Source of the DNA: Cyanobacteria bacterium UBA7753
GTDB lineage: Bacteria > Cyanobacteriota > Vampirovibrionia > Gastranaerophilales > Gastranaerophilaceae
Direction of reading: 5' to 3'
NCBI GenBank assembly: GCA_002481545.1
Contig: DLEF01000027.1
Span: forward strand, 1 to 53,620
Length of the DNA: 53,620 bases
A program made the translations under genes and the position numbers. Below are positions 44,364-52,420 of this stretch, in pieces (positions within the stretch are counted from its first letter, which is position 1; every line of letters starts with the position of its first letter). A model generated the notes under the pieces. The model was not told the DNA's origin. It did no database searches and saw only the letters and a program-made list of their open reading frames with translations.

Positions 44364-46652
44364 ATGGAAGAAACAACTGCAAGAAATGGCGAAGTTGTTG
44401 GGTTAAAAAGTGTTGTATCAAACAACGCTGTCACAAACTCAATTAAGGGTGGAACACTAAAACCATTCTCAGAATCAATCAATGACAACAATCACAAGGT
44501 TATTGATATCGGATCAAAGATGTCAACCGACAAAATTCAAATTATAAAGAAGGATGGCACACTTGAATCTTATGATGTTACAAAGGTAGTAAGAGCTATC
44601 AAAAAATCAGCGGAAAGAATGTTGATTGAATTATCTGCTGATGAAATCAACCAAATCTGTAACATAGTAAACAAAAGTGTTATGTCTTTGGGCTCTAATA
44701 AGATTGAAATTATTAAAATACACAGCATCGTAGAAAGCGCACTTGAAGACGTTAATCCGAAAGTTGCAAAGAGCTACAGAGACTACAGAAACTATAAAAT
44801 CGATTTCGTAAGAATGCTTGATAAAGTTTATCAAGAAAGCCAAAGAATTATGTATATCGGTGATAAAGAAAATTCAAATGCAGATTCTACTTTGGTTTCA
44901 ACAAAACGTTCTTTGATTTTCAACGAATTAAACAAAGAATTGTACAAAAAATTCTTCCTGAACGTTGATGAACTCCAAGCAATCCGTGACGGTTATATTT
45001 ACATCCACGATATGTCAGCAAGACGTGACACAATGAACTGCTGTTTATTTGATGTTGCGGCTGTATTAAAAGGCGGATTTGAAATGGGTAACGTTTGGTA
45101 TAACGAACCTAAATCATTGGATGTTGCGTTCGACGTAATCGGTGATATCGTTATGGCTGCCGCAAGTCAACAATACGGCGGATTTACAATCCCTGAAGTT
45201 GATAAGATTTTGGCACCATACGCAGCAAGAACTTATCAAAGACAGTATGAAAAATACTTATGTCTTGGTCTGTCTATGGAAAAATCAAGAGAAGAAGCTA
45301 TGAATGACCTCCAAAAAGACTTTGAACAAGGGTTCCAAGGTTGGGAATACAAGTTCAATACAGTCGCATCATCAAGAGGTGACTATCCGTTCATCACTGT
45401 TACCGCAGGTTTGGGAACGGATGAATATGAAAAAATGGCAACAAGAGCTATGTTAAAGACCAGAATGGGCGGTCAAGGAAAGAAAGGTAACAAGAAACCT
45501 GTATTGTTCCCTAAATTAGTTTTCTTGTTTGATAAAGAACTTCACGGCGAAGGCAAAGTAAACCACGATTTATTTGAACTAGGTATTGAATGTTCTAAGA
45601 AAACAATGTACCCTGACTGGTTGTCATTATCAGGCGAAGGTTATGTTGCAAGCGTTTATAAGAAATACAAAAAAGTTGTATCTCCTATGGGCTGCAGAGC
45701 ATTCTTATCACCTTGGTTTGAAAGAGGCGGTATGGAACCTGCTGACGAAAATGATGAACCTATCTTTGTTGGAAGATTTAACATTGGTGCTATCAGCTTG
45801 CACTTGCCTATGATTTATGCAAAGGCTAAGAAAGAAAACAGAGATTTCTATGAAGTACTTGATTATTATATGGATATGATAAGAAATCTTCACAGAAGAA
45901 CTTTGGATTATCTCGGAGAGATGAGAGCGTCTACCAACCCTCTCGCATACTGCGAAGGTGGTTTCTACGGCGGACACTTGAAGTTCCACGATAAGATTAA
46001 ACCTATTTTGAAATATACTACCGCATCATTCGGTATTACTGCATTGAACGAATTGCAAGAAATCTATAACGGCAAATCAATTGCACAAGACGGTCAATTC
46101 GCTCTCGAAGTAATGGAATACATCAACAAGAAAGTTGAACAATACAAACACGAAGACCATTACTTGTATGCAATCTACGGAACGCCTGCTGAAAACCTTT
46201 GCGGTTTACAGGTTAAACAATTCCGTAAAAAATTCGGTATCGTTCCGAACGTTTCGGATAAACCGTATGTTTCAAACAGTTTCCACTGCCACGTCAGTGA
46301 AAAATTGACACCGATACAAAAACAAGACCTTGAAAAACGTTTCTGGGATTTGTTGAACGGCGGTAAAATCCAATATGTAAAATATCCTTTGAATTATAAT
46401 ACAGAGGCTATCAAGACTTTGATTTTACGTGCAATGGATATGGGATTCTACGAAGGTGTTAACCTTTCATTATCTTACTGTGATGATTGCGGACATCAGG
46501 AATTGAACATGGATGTTTGTCCTGTATGCGGCAGCACCAACTTGACTAAGATTGAAAGAATGAACGGATATCTTTCATACTCAAGAGTCAAAGGTGATTC
46601 CAGACTTGCTGATCACAAGATGGCCGAAATCAAAGACAGAGTAAGCATGTAG
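44364..46652 (+). CDS. nrdD: Anaerobic (class III) ribonucleoside-triphosphate reductase
   Basis: A 762-residue glycyl-radical enzyme reducing NTPs to dNTPs without oxygen. After about 50 polar residues comes an ATP-cone allosteric domain (IQIIKKDGTLESYDVTKVVRAI, about 57-150), then the catalytic barrel with the Cys pair in TMNCCLFDVA. The C-terminal zinc site has CDDCG and CPVCG. The radical glycine is expected in RMNGYLSYSR near residue 735. The spacing from zinc site to glycine is normal. AAAGGAG lies 11 bases before the ATG. An internal ATG at 44521 directly before the ATP-cone is an alternative start. A terminator follows, then nrdG after a repeat cluster. Confidence 0.95.
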   Translation: MEETTARNGEVVGLKSVVSNNAVTNSIKGGTLKPFSESINDNNHKVIDIGSKMSTDKIQIIKKDGTLESYDVTKVVRAIKKSAERMLIELSADEINQICNIVNKSVMSLGSNKIEIIKIHSIVESALEDVNPKVAKSYRDYRNYKIDFVRMLDKVYQESQRIMYIGDKENSNADSTLVSTKRSLIFNELNKELYKKFFLNVDELQAIRDGYIYIHDMSARRDTMNCCLFDVAAVLKGGFEMGNVWYNEPKSLDVAFDVIGDIVMAAASQQYGGFTIPEVDKILAPYAARTYQRQYEKYLCLGLSMEKSREEAMNDLQKDFEQGFQGWEYKFNTVASSRGDYPFITVTAGLGTDEYEKMATRAMLKTRMGGQGKKGNKKPVLFPKLVFLFDKELHGEGKVNHDLFELGIECSKKTMYPDWLSLSGEGYVASVYKKYKKVVSPMGCRAFLSPWFERGGMEPADENDEPIFVGRFNIGAISLHLPMIYAKAKKENRDFYEVLDYYMDMIRNLHRRTLDYLGEMRASTNPLAYCEGGFYGGHLKFHDKIKPILKYTTASFGITALNELQEIYNGKSIAQDGQFALEVMEYINKKVEQYKHEDHYLYAIYGTPAENLCGLQVKQFRKKFGIVPNVSDKPYVSNSFHCHVSEKLTPIQKQDLEKRFWDLLNGGKIQYVKYPLNYNTEAIKTLILRAMDMGFYEGVNLSLSYCDDCGHQELNMDVCPVCGSTNLTKIERMNGYLSYSRVKGDSRLADHKMAEIKDRVSM

Positions 46653-46677
46653 AATAAACATGAAATCTAAAGATGAT

Positions 46678-46715
46678 AAGGCACTAAGATAACAGTCTTA
46701 ATGCCTTTCATTTTT
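46678..46715 (+). terminator. Terminator after nrdD
   Basis: AAGGCACTAAGA pairs with TCTTAATGCCTT, followed by TCATTTTT. It lies between nrdD and nrdG, so nrdG may receive less transcript. The left arm resembles the AGGCACTAAGATA repeat unit seen next to it, so the terminator may have arisen from repeat sequence. Confidence 0.7.
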
Positions 46716-46723
46716 AAGAAGGG

Positions 46724-47048
46724 GCTAAGATACTAGGGCACTAAGGCACTAAGAGTAGGTCGGATTTACCAATCCGACAGAATAAAAGTAGGGTGCGCAG
46801 TTATAAAAGCGAAGCTAAATATACCCTCTACCTTTGGGAGAGGGTGTCCGTAAGGACAGGTGAGGGTTCTACCGCACCAACCAAATTGAAAAAAGATGTA
46901 GGTGTAGGTTGGGCTTTCAGCCCAACAATAATAAAATAAAACGAGGAATGACAAATCAATAGAAATTTTGTAGGGTGCAATTTTTTGCACCAAAACAAAT
47001 AAAACAACATAAATCAAAGAGGTAGGGTGTGGTCACCACCGCACCAAC
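46724..47048 (+). repeat. Cluster of hairpin repeats between nrdD and nrdG
   Basis: It contains GATACTAGGGCACTAAGGCA (46729-46748), a GTAGGTCGGATTTACC hairpin (46755-46779) and the nested composite (46788-46881). GTAGGTTGGGC (46904-46928), GTAGGGTGCAATTTTTTGCA (46970-46993) and GTAGGGTGTGGTCACCACCG (47022-47048) follow. All point in the direction of transcription. Nothing else is visible in the 422-base gap. Confidence 0.8.
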
Positions 47049-47074
47049 TAAATCTAAAAAACTAAGGAGAAACA

Positions 47075-47608
47075 ATGAATTATCATAATATTACAACGGA
47101 TGATATGTTGAACGGAGACGGACTGAGAGTAGTTTTGTGGGTTGCGGGATGTAACCATCATTGCAAAGGTTGCCAGAACCCTGAGACATGGGATGTCGGG
47201 GGCGGAATACCGTTCGACGAAGCTGCCGAGAAAGAGTTGTTTGAAGATTTGGCGAAACCTCATATATCGGGGATAACCTTTAGCGGTGGGGATCCTTTGC
47301 ATCCGTTTAATCGTTCCGAAGTGTTCAGATTGATAAAGAAGGTTAAGGATGAATTTCCTAATAAGACAGTTTGGCTTTATACGGGTTATACTTGGGAACA
47401 GGTTAAGGATTTGCCGGGGATAGAAAATATTGATGTACTATGCGAAGGCGAATTTAAACAGGAATTAAATGACAATAATATCCATTGGGTTGGAAGTTCC
47501 AACCAGAGAGTAATGGACGTGAAAAAATCACTCGAGACGGGCAAAGTCGTTTTGCACGAAAAGAATGCCAACCCTGCAGACGAAATGAAGATGTTCCCTC
47601 AAGGCTAG
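47075..47608 (+). CDS. nrdG: Anaerobic RNR-activating radical SAM protein
   Basis: A 177-residue radical SAM activase that installs the glycyl radical on NrdD. The cluster motif is in AGCNHHCKGCQNPETW (C-x3-C-x2-C). TFSGGDPLHP binds SAM. The length matches short NrdG proteins. It is preceded by AAGGAGA. It belongs functionally with nrdD, but a terminator and 422 bases of repeats separate the two. A strong bidirectional hairpin follows. Confidence 0.95.
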   Translation: MNYHNITTDDMLNGDGLRVVLWVAGCNHHCKGCQNPETWDVGGGIPFDEAAEKELFEDLAKPHISGITFSGGDPLHPFNRSEVFRLIKKVKDEFPNKTVWLYTGYTWEQVKDLPGIENIDVLCEGEFKQELNDNNIHWVGSSNQRVMDVKKSLETGKVVLHEKNANPADEMKMFPQG

Positions 47609-47656
47609 AGGTAAATAATTTGTAATTAGGAATGCGTAATTCGTAATAAAAATAAT

Positions 47657-47689
47657 AAAAGAGAGGCTCATACAATGCGCCTCTCTTTT
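47657..47689. terminator. Bidirectional terminator after nrdG
   Basis: AAAAGAGAGGC pairs with GCCTCTCTTTT around CATACAATG-like loop sequence, with T-runs on both strands. A near copy lies at 52012-52039. Beyond it, 47694-47757 holds a GGTGCAATGATTTGCACC unit and a GTAGGGTGCGGTCACC hairpin; the rest of the 284-base gap is AT-rich promoter-like DNA. Confidence 0.75.
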
Positions 47690-47731
47690 GTATTGGTGCA
47701 ATGATTTGCACCGAATATATAAAATTCCAAA

Positions 47732-47757
47732 GTAGGGTGCGGTCACCACCGCACCGG
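47732..47757 (+). repeat. GTAGGGTGCGG hairpin unit
   Basis: One forward copy of the GTAGGGTGCGGTCACCACCG family, marking the left edge of the AT-rich TPR/methyltransferase cassette. Confidence 0.8.
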
Positions 47758-47892
47758 CATTATCAAAGTATAATACAGATTAAATATATTATCATATTTG
47801 TATGCAACTTATCTTAATATATCCTTGAATATGACATTATTTTATATTAAATTTATAAAATCAACTAATTGGAATTAAGAGGAAAAAATTAA

Positions 47893-48552
47893 ATGAAAAA
47901 TCAATATTTTAAGAAATTGTTTTTAGTATTTTTTCTGTTGTTATCATTTGTTTGCAAAGTAGAGGCGGATACAGTCGATCCAATGTTAAATAATGAAGAT
48001 TTGGTAAAAGGTCAACAATATTTTGTTAATAATAATTTTTCTAATGCAATACTGGAATTTAATAAAGTAATAAAAGTATATCCGAATAACAGTGATTTAT
48101 ATGTTATTCGAGGTATATGCTATAGCAAACAAAAGAATTATTCTAAATCATTTAGTGATTATAATAAAGCAATTCAATTAAATTCTAAGAATAATCTTGC
48201 TTATTATAACAGAGGACTATTAAAAGTAAGTTTAGCTAATTATAAAGATGCAATAGAAGATTTTTATTGTACAACTAAAATAAATCCAAATAATTATAAA
48301 GCGTATTATAATAGATCGAGTTTTAAAGTCGTAATAAAAGATTATAAAGGTGCACTAGAGGATTGTAATATGGCTATAAAATTAAAACCTAATGATTCTG
48401 CACCTTATTATAATCGAGGATATATTTATTATTTGATGGGAAATAATAAAAGTGCTTTATTAGATTATAATAAAGCAAAAATTCTAGCAAAAACGACGGA
48501 TAAACAATTGTATAGGAATTGTGTAAGCTCAATTAATTCGTTAACAAAATAG
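47893..48552 (+). CDS. Exported TPR-repeat protein
   Basis: A 219-residue protein. A signal peptide (about 1-25, hydrophobic LFLVFFLLLSFVC, then KVEA) is followed by five tetratricopeptide repeats covering about 35-205, with the recurring N-x-x-A-Y-Y-N-R-G and D-Y-x-x-A-I/L-x-D patterns. TPR arrays are protein-binding scaffolds. Base composition is strikingly AT-rich compared with nrdG upstream, with AAT/AAA/TTA dominating, which suggests acquisition. AAGAGGA precedes the ATG. It is followed after 14 bases by a second TPR gene and then a methyltransferase and a DUF1848 gene on the same strand. Confidence 0.82.
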   Translation: MKNQYFKKLFLVFFLLLSFVCKVEADTVDPMLNNEDLVKGQQYFVNNNFSNAILEFNKVIKVYPNNSDLYVIRGICYSKQKNYSKSFSDYNKAIQLNSKNNLAYYNRGLLKVSLANYKDAIEDFYCTTKINPNNYKAYYNRSSFKVVIKDYKGALEDCNMAIKLKPNDSAPYYNRGYIYYLMGNNKSALLDYNKAKILAKTTDKQLYRNCVSSINSLTK

Positions 48553-48566
48553 GAGTAATTATTAAT

Positions 48567-49499
48567 ATGAACAGTCCATTATATAAAGAAAAAGAAGAAA
48601 GAAAATTACAAGCTGTTATAAAGGATATAAGCAAAGAAATTCAAAAAAATGAAAATAATTCAGAATTGTATTTTAATAGAGCATTGCAATATTATCAACT
48701 ATCACAACAATATTATGATGTATTAGAATTATTTATAGAGGGTGATAAAGAAAAATATTTTAAATATGTAAATAAGGCATATGAAGATGTTGATAAAGCA
48801 TTGTCTTTTAAGCAAGAAATTGCAGACTATGCATATAGTTTCAAGCTATTTATGTTGAAAAAATTAAAAAGGTGGGATGCCCTAATAAATTATGGAAAAG
48901 AATTATATAATAGTATTGGTTGTACTGATTCTGATTTAATATTGATAGGCGAGGCTTATTTTTATTTAAAGGATTGGAATAATTGTATTGAGTATTATAC
49001 AAAAATAATAGATAAAATGGGATATGAAAAAGCTAATAGTTTCAATAGGAAAATCTTTTTAGAGCGTGGTCTTGCTTATGATGAATTAGATAAAAATGAA
49101 GCAGCGTTGAATGATTATTTGCAATATCTTGATTTGAATGGAGCATCCCCATTTGATAGATATAATATATATGCTTTAATTGCAGTACAGTATGAAAAAT
49201 TAGGGAACTATAAAAAAGCTATTGAATTTTACACAAAATCATTAGAAGAATATACAGAAAGCACATCTATTTATTTTCGTAGAGGAAAAATATATTTAGA
49301 TATGTTCCGAGACTATTCTAATGCTGCAGAAGATTTTTATAAAGCAATAGAATGTAGTGATACAGATAATTATTTCTGTTATCACGAGTGTGGTTATTCG
49401 TACTGCCATAAGGCGGAAATTGATATTGATAATAAAAATTATCAACTCGCATTGCAAGATTATGACAGAGCTATTTGGGCATATGGCTGTGCAATGTGA
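48567..49499 (+). CDS. Cytoplasmic TPR-repeat protein, 3' end frameshifted
   Basis: It encodes 310 residues as read, without a signal peptide. TPR-like helices run through the whole length (NNSELYFNRALQYY, STSIYFRRGKIYLD, DNYFCYHECGYSYCHK). The frame stops at TGA (49497) straight after WAYGCAM. Skipping one base at that TGA opens a further 34 codons (DPQQEDNGEST...EKEGINKN) ending at 49602, whose TAA overlaps the ATG of the next gene. That fit suggests the true product is about 345 residues and that one base is extra here, or that ribosomes shift +1 at AUG-UGA-U. Codon use is very AT-rich like its neighbours. Confidence 0.82.
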   Translation: MNSPLYKEKEERKLQAVIKDISKEIQKNENNSELYFNRALQYYQLSQQYYDVLELFIEGDKEKYFKYVNKAYEDVDKALSFKQEIADYAYSFKLFMLKKLKRWDALINYGKELYNSIGCTDSDLILIGEAYFYLKDWNNCIEYYTKIIDKMGYEKANSFNRKIFLERGLAYDELDKNEAALNDYLQYLDLNGASPFDRYNIYALIAVQYEKLGNYKKAIEFYTKSLEEYTESTSIYFRRGKIYLDMFRDYSNAAEDFYKAIECSDTDNYFCYHECGYSYCHKAEIDIDNKNYQLALQDYDRAIWAYGCAM

Positions 49500-49602
49500 T
49501 CCACAACAAGAAGATAATGGGGAATCAACGGTGGATTATGCTAAATCAATGAAGAAAAGTTTATTAGAAAAAATGGAAAAAGAAGGTATAAATAAGAACT
49601 AA
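49497..49602 (+). other. Displaced C-terminal coding segment of the TPR gene
   Basis: In the +1 frame relative to the TPR gene, an open stretch encodes a charged helix (STVDYAKSMKKSLLEKMEKE). It ends in TAA at 49600-49602, which shares its last A with the ATG of the methyltransferase gene. It has no start or ribosome site of its own, so it makes sense only as the end of the TPR protein. Confidence 0.6.
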
Positions 49603-50696
49603 TGGAACGAACTAAATTTAATGATCATAATTTCTCCTCAAGTATAAATGAATTATATGATTCGAGAATGAAATTCACTTATGATAAATTATCGCCAAAA
49701 GAAAATGAAAATTATATAAGTAAAATTAATAAACTTTATGATAAATTAATAATAAATACAGAAAGTGAAATATCTCTTATCGAGAGGGAACGTATAATTA
49801 AGTTAACAAAAGAAGTAGTAAAGTTTTTAGTACGACATAATGATTTTTTTCAAAAGTTCCCTGAACGATATTTTATGTATAATAATGAGGATGATAATTT
49901 ATATAAATATGTAATAAATCAATGTTATGATTTTATAAAGACTTCTAATTGTTGTTGTAAATCTAAAAATTTTAATAATTCTTTTGAGTGTGAACAATTT
50001 TATTCTCGAAACTGTAGTGATTATGACTGTAACAATCTTATATATCAATATTTTTTAAATCGAGCAGATCGTCATTCCTCTGAACTTTTATATGGTTTTA
50101 ATAAAATAGAACATTCTTTTAATGAATATAATATGCTTGAATTTGGATGTGGTCCAGCAATGGGGCTTGTTGCACTTGATTATTTTAATAAAAAAGATAA
50201 AAAACGTATAAATTATTTAGGAATCGATAATAATGAAAGATGGACTCCTATTTATGACATGGTTCGTAATTATTCAAAAATTGATGTATTTAATATAATT
50301 GGACTTGATATAACGAAAAATTTAAGTATCTCTTTTTCTCCAAATATAATAGTTTTAAATTATTTAATATCTTGGTTTTATAAAAACGGTACAGATGAAA
50401 ATATTAATTTTTTATATAAAAATATAATAAAATTGATAAATCCTAATAAATTAACTGTAATAATTATAAACGATATTGATTGTATAGATGTAAAAGATAA
50501 ATTTTATATTTTAAAGAGTATGTTAAAAGAACAAAATATTCGTTGTTCATCTACTCTGTATTCATTTACTAATAGCCCTACTATTTTAAGTAAATATTTC
50601 GATTTTTGGAAAATTCACAATGGCGATATTAATTTTATAAATAAATGTAAAAATCAACAATTAATAATAACTATCGGAGGTGAAGATGATAATTAG
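49602..50696 (+). CDS. Class I SAM-dependent methyltransferase with Cys-rich N-terminal region
   Basis: A 364-residue protein. The SAM-binding motif I is LEFGCGPAMG (about 179-188). An acidic strand end follows (YLGIDNNE), then NIIGLDIT and PNIIVLNYLISW, matching motifs II and IV of the Rossmann methyltransferase fold. The N-terminal 170 residues are helical and contain six cysteines (117-119, 130, 138, 143) that could hold zinc or an iron-sulfur cluster. I do not recognise a substrate family. The ATG overlaps the stop of the corrected TPR frame, and its end overlaps the start of the DUF1848 gene, so all are translated together. The gene is extremely AT-rich. Confidence 0.8.
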   Translation: MERTKFNDHNFSSSINELYDSRMKFTYDKLSPKENENYISKINKLYDKLIINTESEISLIERERIIKLTKEVVKFLVRHNDFFQKFPERYFMYNNEDDNLYKYVINQCYDFIKTSNCCCKSKNFNNSFECEQFYSRNCSDYDCNNLIYQYFLNRADRHSSELLYGFNKIEHSFNEYNMLEFGCGPAMGLVALDYFNKKDKKRINYLGIDNNERWTPIYDMVRNYSKIDVFNIIGLDITKNLSISFSPNIIVLNYLISWFYKNGTDENINFLYKNIIKLINPNKLTVIIINDIDCIDVKDKFYILKSMLKEQNIRCSSTLYSFTNSPTILSKYFDFWKIHNGDINFINKCKNQQLIITIGGEDDN

Positions 50697-51639
50697 TGCA
50701 AGCAGAAGGACAGATATTCCGGCATTTTATTCTGATTGGTTTTTCAACAGAATAAATGAAGGTTTTTTATATGTCAGAAACCCTATGAATATATATCAGG
50801 TAAGCAAAATAAAACTGACTCCGGATGTTGTTGATTTTATCGTTTTTTGGACAAAAAATCCTACTCCGATGATAGACAGATTAGATGAGTTAAAAGATTA
50901 TCCGTATTATTTCCAATTCACTGTTACTTCCTATTCACAGGATATTGAGACAAATGTCCCATCAAAAAGTAAAGTAATAATCCCTGCATTTAAAAAATTA
51001 TCTGATAAAATAGGCAAGGATAAAGTTGTTTGGAGATATGATCCTATTTTATTGAATCCAAAATATACAAAAGAGTACCATTATGAAAATTTTGAGAAAC
51101 TTGCCAAAATTTTGTCTGACTATACCGAAAAATGTACTATAAGTTTCTTGGATTTTTATGCAAAAACTGAAAGAAATATGCGAGGAGATTCTATTATTCC
51201 GTTTGCTAACAATGATATAGATGAGATTGCAAAGAATATCAGTGATATAGCAAAATCTTATAATTTGAAAATTGATACTTGTGCCGAGACGGTTGATTTA
51301 GATAAATACGGAATTGCTCATGCTCATTGTATTGATGCAGATTTGATAAAGAAAATATCAGGTTATAAATTCAAATTATCAAAAGATAAAAACCAGAGAA
51401 AAGAATGCGGTTGTGTCGAAAGTATAGATATAGGTGCATATAATACTTGTCAAAACGGTTGCAAATATTGCTATGCAAATTATAACCAAAGCAAAGTAAA
51501 AACAAATTCATCAAGCCATAATCCTAATTCTCCGTTTTTGTATGGAGATTTAAATTCAGAAAAGGACAAGGTGACTGAAAGGAAGATGAAATCTTTAAAA
51601 ATACCAAATGAACAAAATCAGTTGAAACTTAGATTTTGA
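50686..51639 (+). CDS. DUF1848 family protein with C-terminal radical-SAM-like Cys motif
   Basis: A 317-residue member of DUF1848, recognised by its opening MIISASRRTDIPAFYSDWF, the FWTKNP stretch at about 55 and the RYDPI stretch at about 117. The function of the family is unknown. The C-terminal part carries CGC (241-243) and C255-x3-C259-x2-C262 (CQNGCKYCY), which looks like a radical SAM cluster motif placed at the wrong end of the protein. ATG 50686 is used because GGAGG stands 5 bases before it. It overlaps the methyltransferase gene by 11 bases. Base composition is less AT-rich than the three genes before it. Confidence 0.85.
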   Translation: MIISASRRTDIPAFYSDWFFNRINEGFLYVRNPMNIYQVSKIKLTPDVVDFIVFWTKNPTPMIDRLDELKDYPYYFQFTVTSYSQDIETNVPSKSKVIIPAFKKLSDKIGKDKVVWRYDPILLNPKYTKEYHYENFEKLAKILSDYTEKCTISFLDFYAKTERNMRGDSIIPFANNDIDEIAKNISDIAKSYNLKIDTCAETVDLDKYGIAHAHCIDADLIKKISGYKFKLSKDKNQRKECGCVESIDIGAYNTCQNGCKYCYANYNQSKVKTNSSSHNPNSPFLYGDLNSEKDKVTERKMKSLKIPNEQNQLKLRF

Positions 51640-51655
51640 TGTAGCCTATTTTTGT

Positions 51656-51913
51656 TTATCTATATCTGATAGACTCAATATCAGCACTTTCATTATCATC
51701 AACATTTATAACTCTATCGCTGGTTACTACTATATCAGTAACTGGTAACCATAAAGATGTTGTAATTGTGTCATAATCCATTATTCTAATAACATATTCG
51801 GGGGTAAGAATGATTTTCCCTCCTTGCACAACGCTCTCAATATATGTATCTGTTGCAAAAGCACAAGATACACTTAAAGCTATAGCTAAAAACAATCCTA
51901 ATAATTTTTTCAT
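51656..51913 (-). CDS. Small exported protein of unknown function
   Basis: An 85-residue protein with a signal peptide (MKKLLGLFLAIALSVSCAFA, cleaved after residue 20). The 65-residue mature part is probably beta-rich (SVVQGGKIILTPEYVIRI, SLWLPVTDIVV) with an acidic end. GAGGT stands 7 bases before the ATG. It is convergent with the DUF1848 gene (16 bases between stops). No relatives recognised. Confidence 0.65.
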   Translation of the reverse strand: MKKLLGLFLAIALSVSCAFATDTYIESVVQGGKIILTPEYVIRIMDYDTITTSLWLPVTDIVVTSDRVINVDDNESADIESIRYR

Positions 51914-52011
51914 ATTTACCTCACAAAATCATTATATAAGATTTCTTAGAAAAATGATATATATTAAATGATTATTGTTGCATAATTTATTAAATATTAT
52001 AGAAAATTATA

Positions 52012-52039
52012 AAAAGAGAGGCACATGCAATGTGCCTCT
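52012..52039 (-). terminator. Hairpin related to the nrdG terminator
   Basis: AGAGGCACAT pairs with ATGTGCCTCT around GCA. On the minus strand it is followed by CTTTTT, so it ends leftward transcription. It shares the GAGAGGC-n-CAT-n-CAATG-n-GCCTCT pattern with 47657-47689. Confidence 0.6.
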
Positions 52040-52072
52040 GTGATACTAAAAAAATCCAACTTGTATTATCGT

Positions 52073-52084
52073 ACTATATATAGT
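52073..52084 (+). promoter_or_regulatory. Palindromic operator before the toxin-antitoxin pair
   Basis: ACTATATATAGT is a perfect 12-bp palindrome 12 bases before the toxin start, overlapping the probable -10 region. Antitoxins of this type usually repress their own promoter, so it is a likely binding site. Confidence 0.5.
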
Positions 52085-52095
52085 GCAATAATAGT

Positions 52096-52420
52096 ATGAC
52101 ACGATACAAATTACAATATTATGTTACGGATAACGGTAAGGCTCTCATATTAGATTGGCTTAAAAAGTTAGATTCTATAAATCGTAAACGTGTATTATTA
52201 CGGTTTGACCGATTAAAAAACGGTTAGTGATTACAAACGAATTGATAATTTGTTGTATGAATTGAGATTTAAGTTTGGCTCGGGTTATCGGGTTTATTAC
52301 ACAATAAAAAATGAAACGATTGTATTGTTAATAACCGGGGGTGATAAAAAATCACAGTCAAAGGATATAGAAAAAGCTAAAGAAATTATACATGAACTGA
52401 AAGTAATATCAAATGAATAA
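52096..52420 (+). pseudogene. HigB/RelE-type toxin (addiction module killer protein), frameshifted
   Basis: Frame 1 gives MTRYKLQYYVTDNGKALILD...RVLLRFDRLKNG then stops at TAG (52225). The +1 frame continues as VSDYKRIDNLLYELRFKFGSGYRVYY...LLITGGDKKSQSKDIEKAKEII and ends at 52420. Joined, this is a complete protein of about 107 residues of the phage-derived Gp49-like/HigB family, whose members cleave mRNA on ribosomes. The break lies at or just after AAAAAAC (52215-52221), a likely slippage site. The 3' end overlaps the antitoxin ATG by 8 bases. As assembled the toxin would be inactive. Confidence 0.75.

Noticed and set aside
52214..52222. Programmed -1 frameshift at A-AAA-AAC in the toxin gene
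   Set aside because: The heptamer is a perfect -1 slippery site in the right phase, but the downstream toxin sequence is in the +1 frame, so a -1 shift would not restore it.
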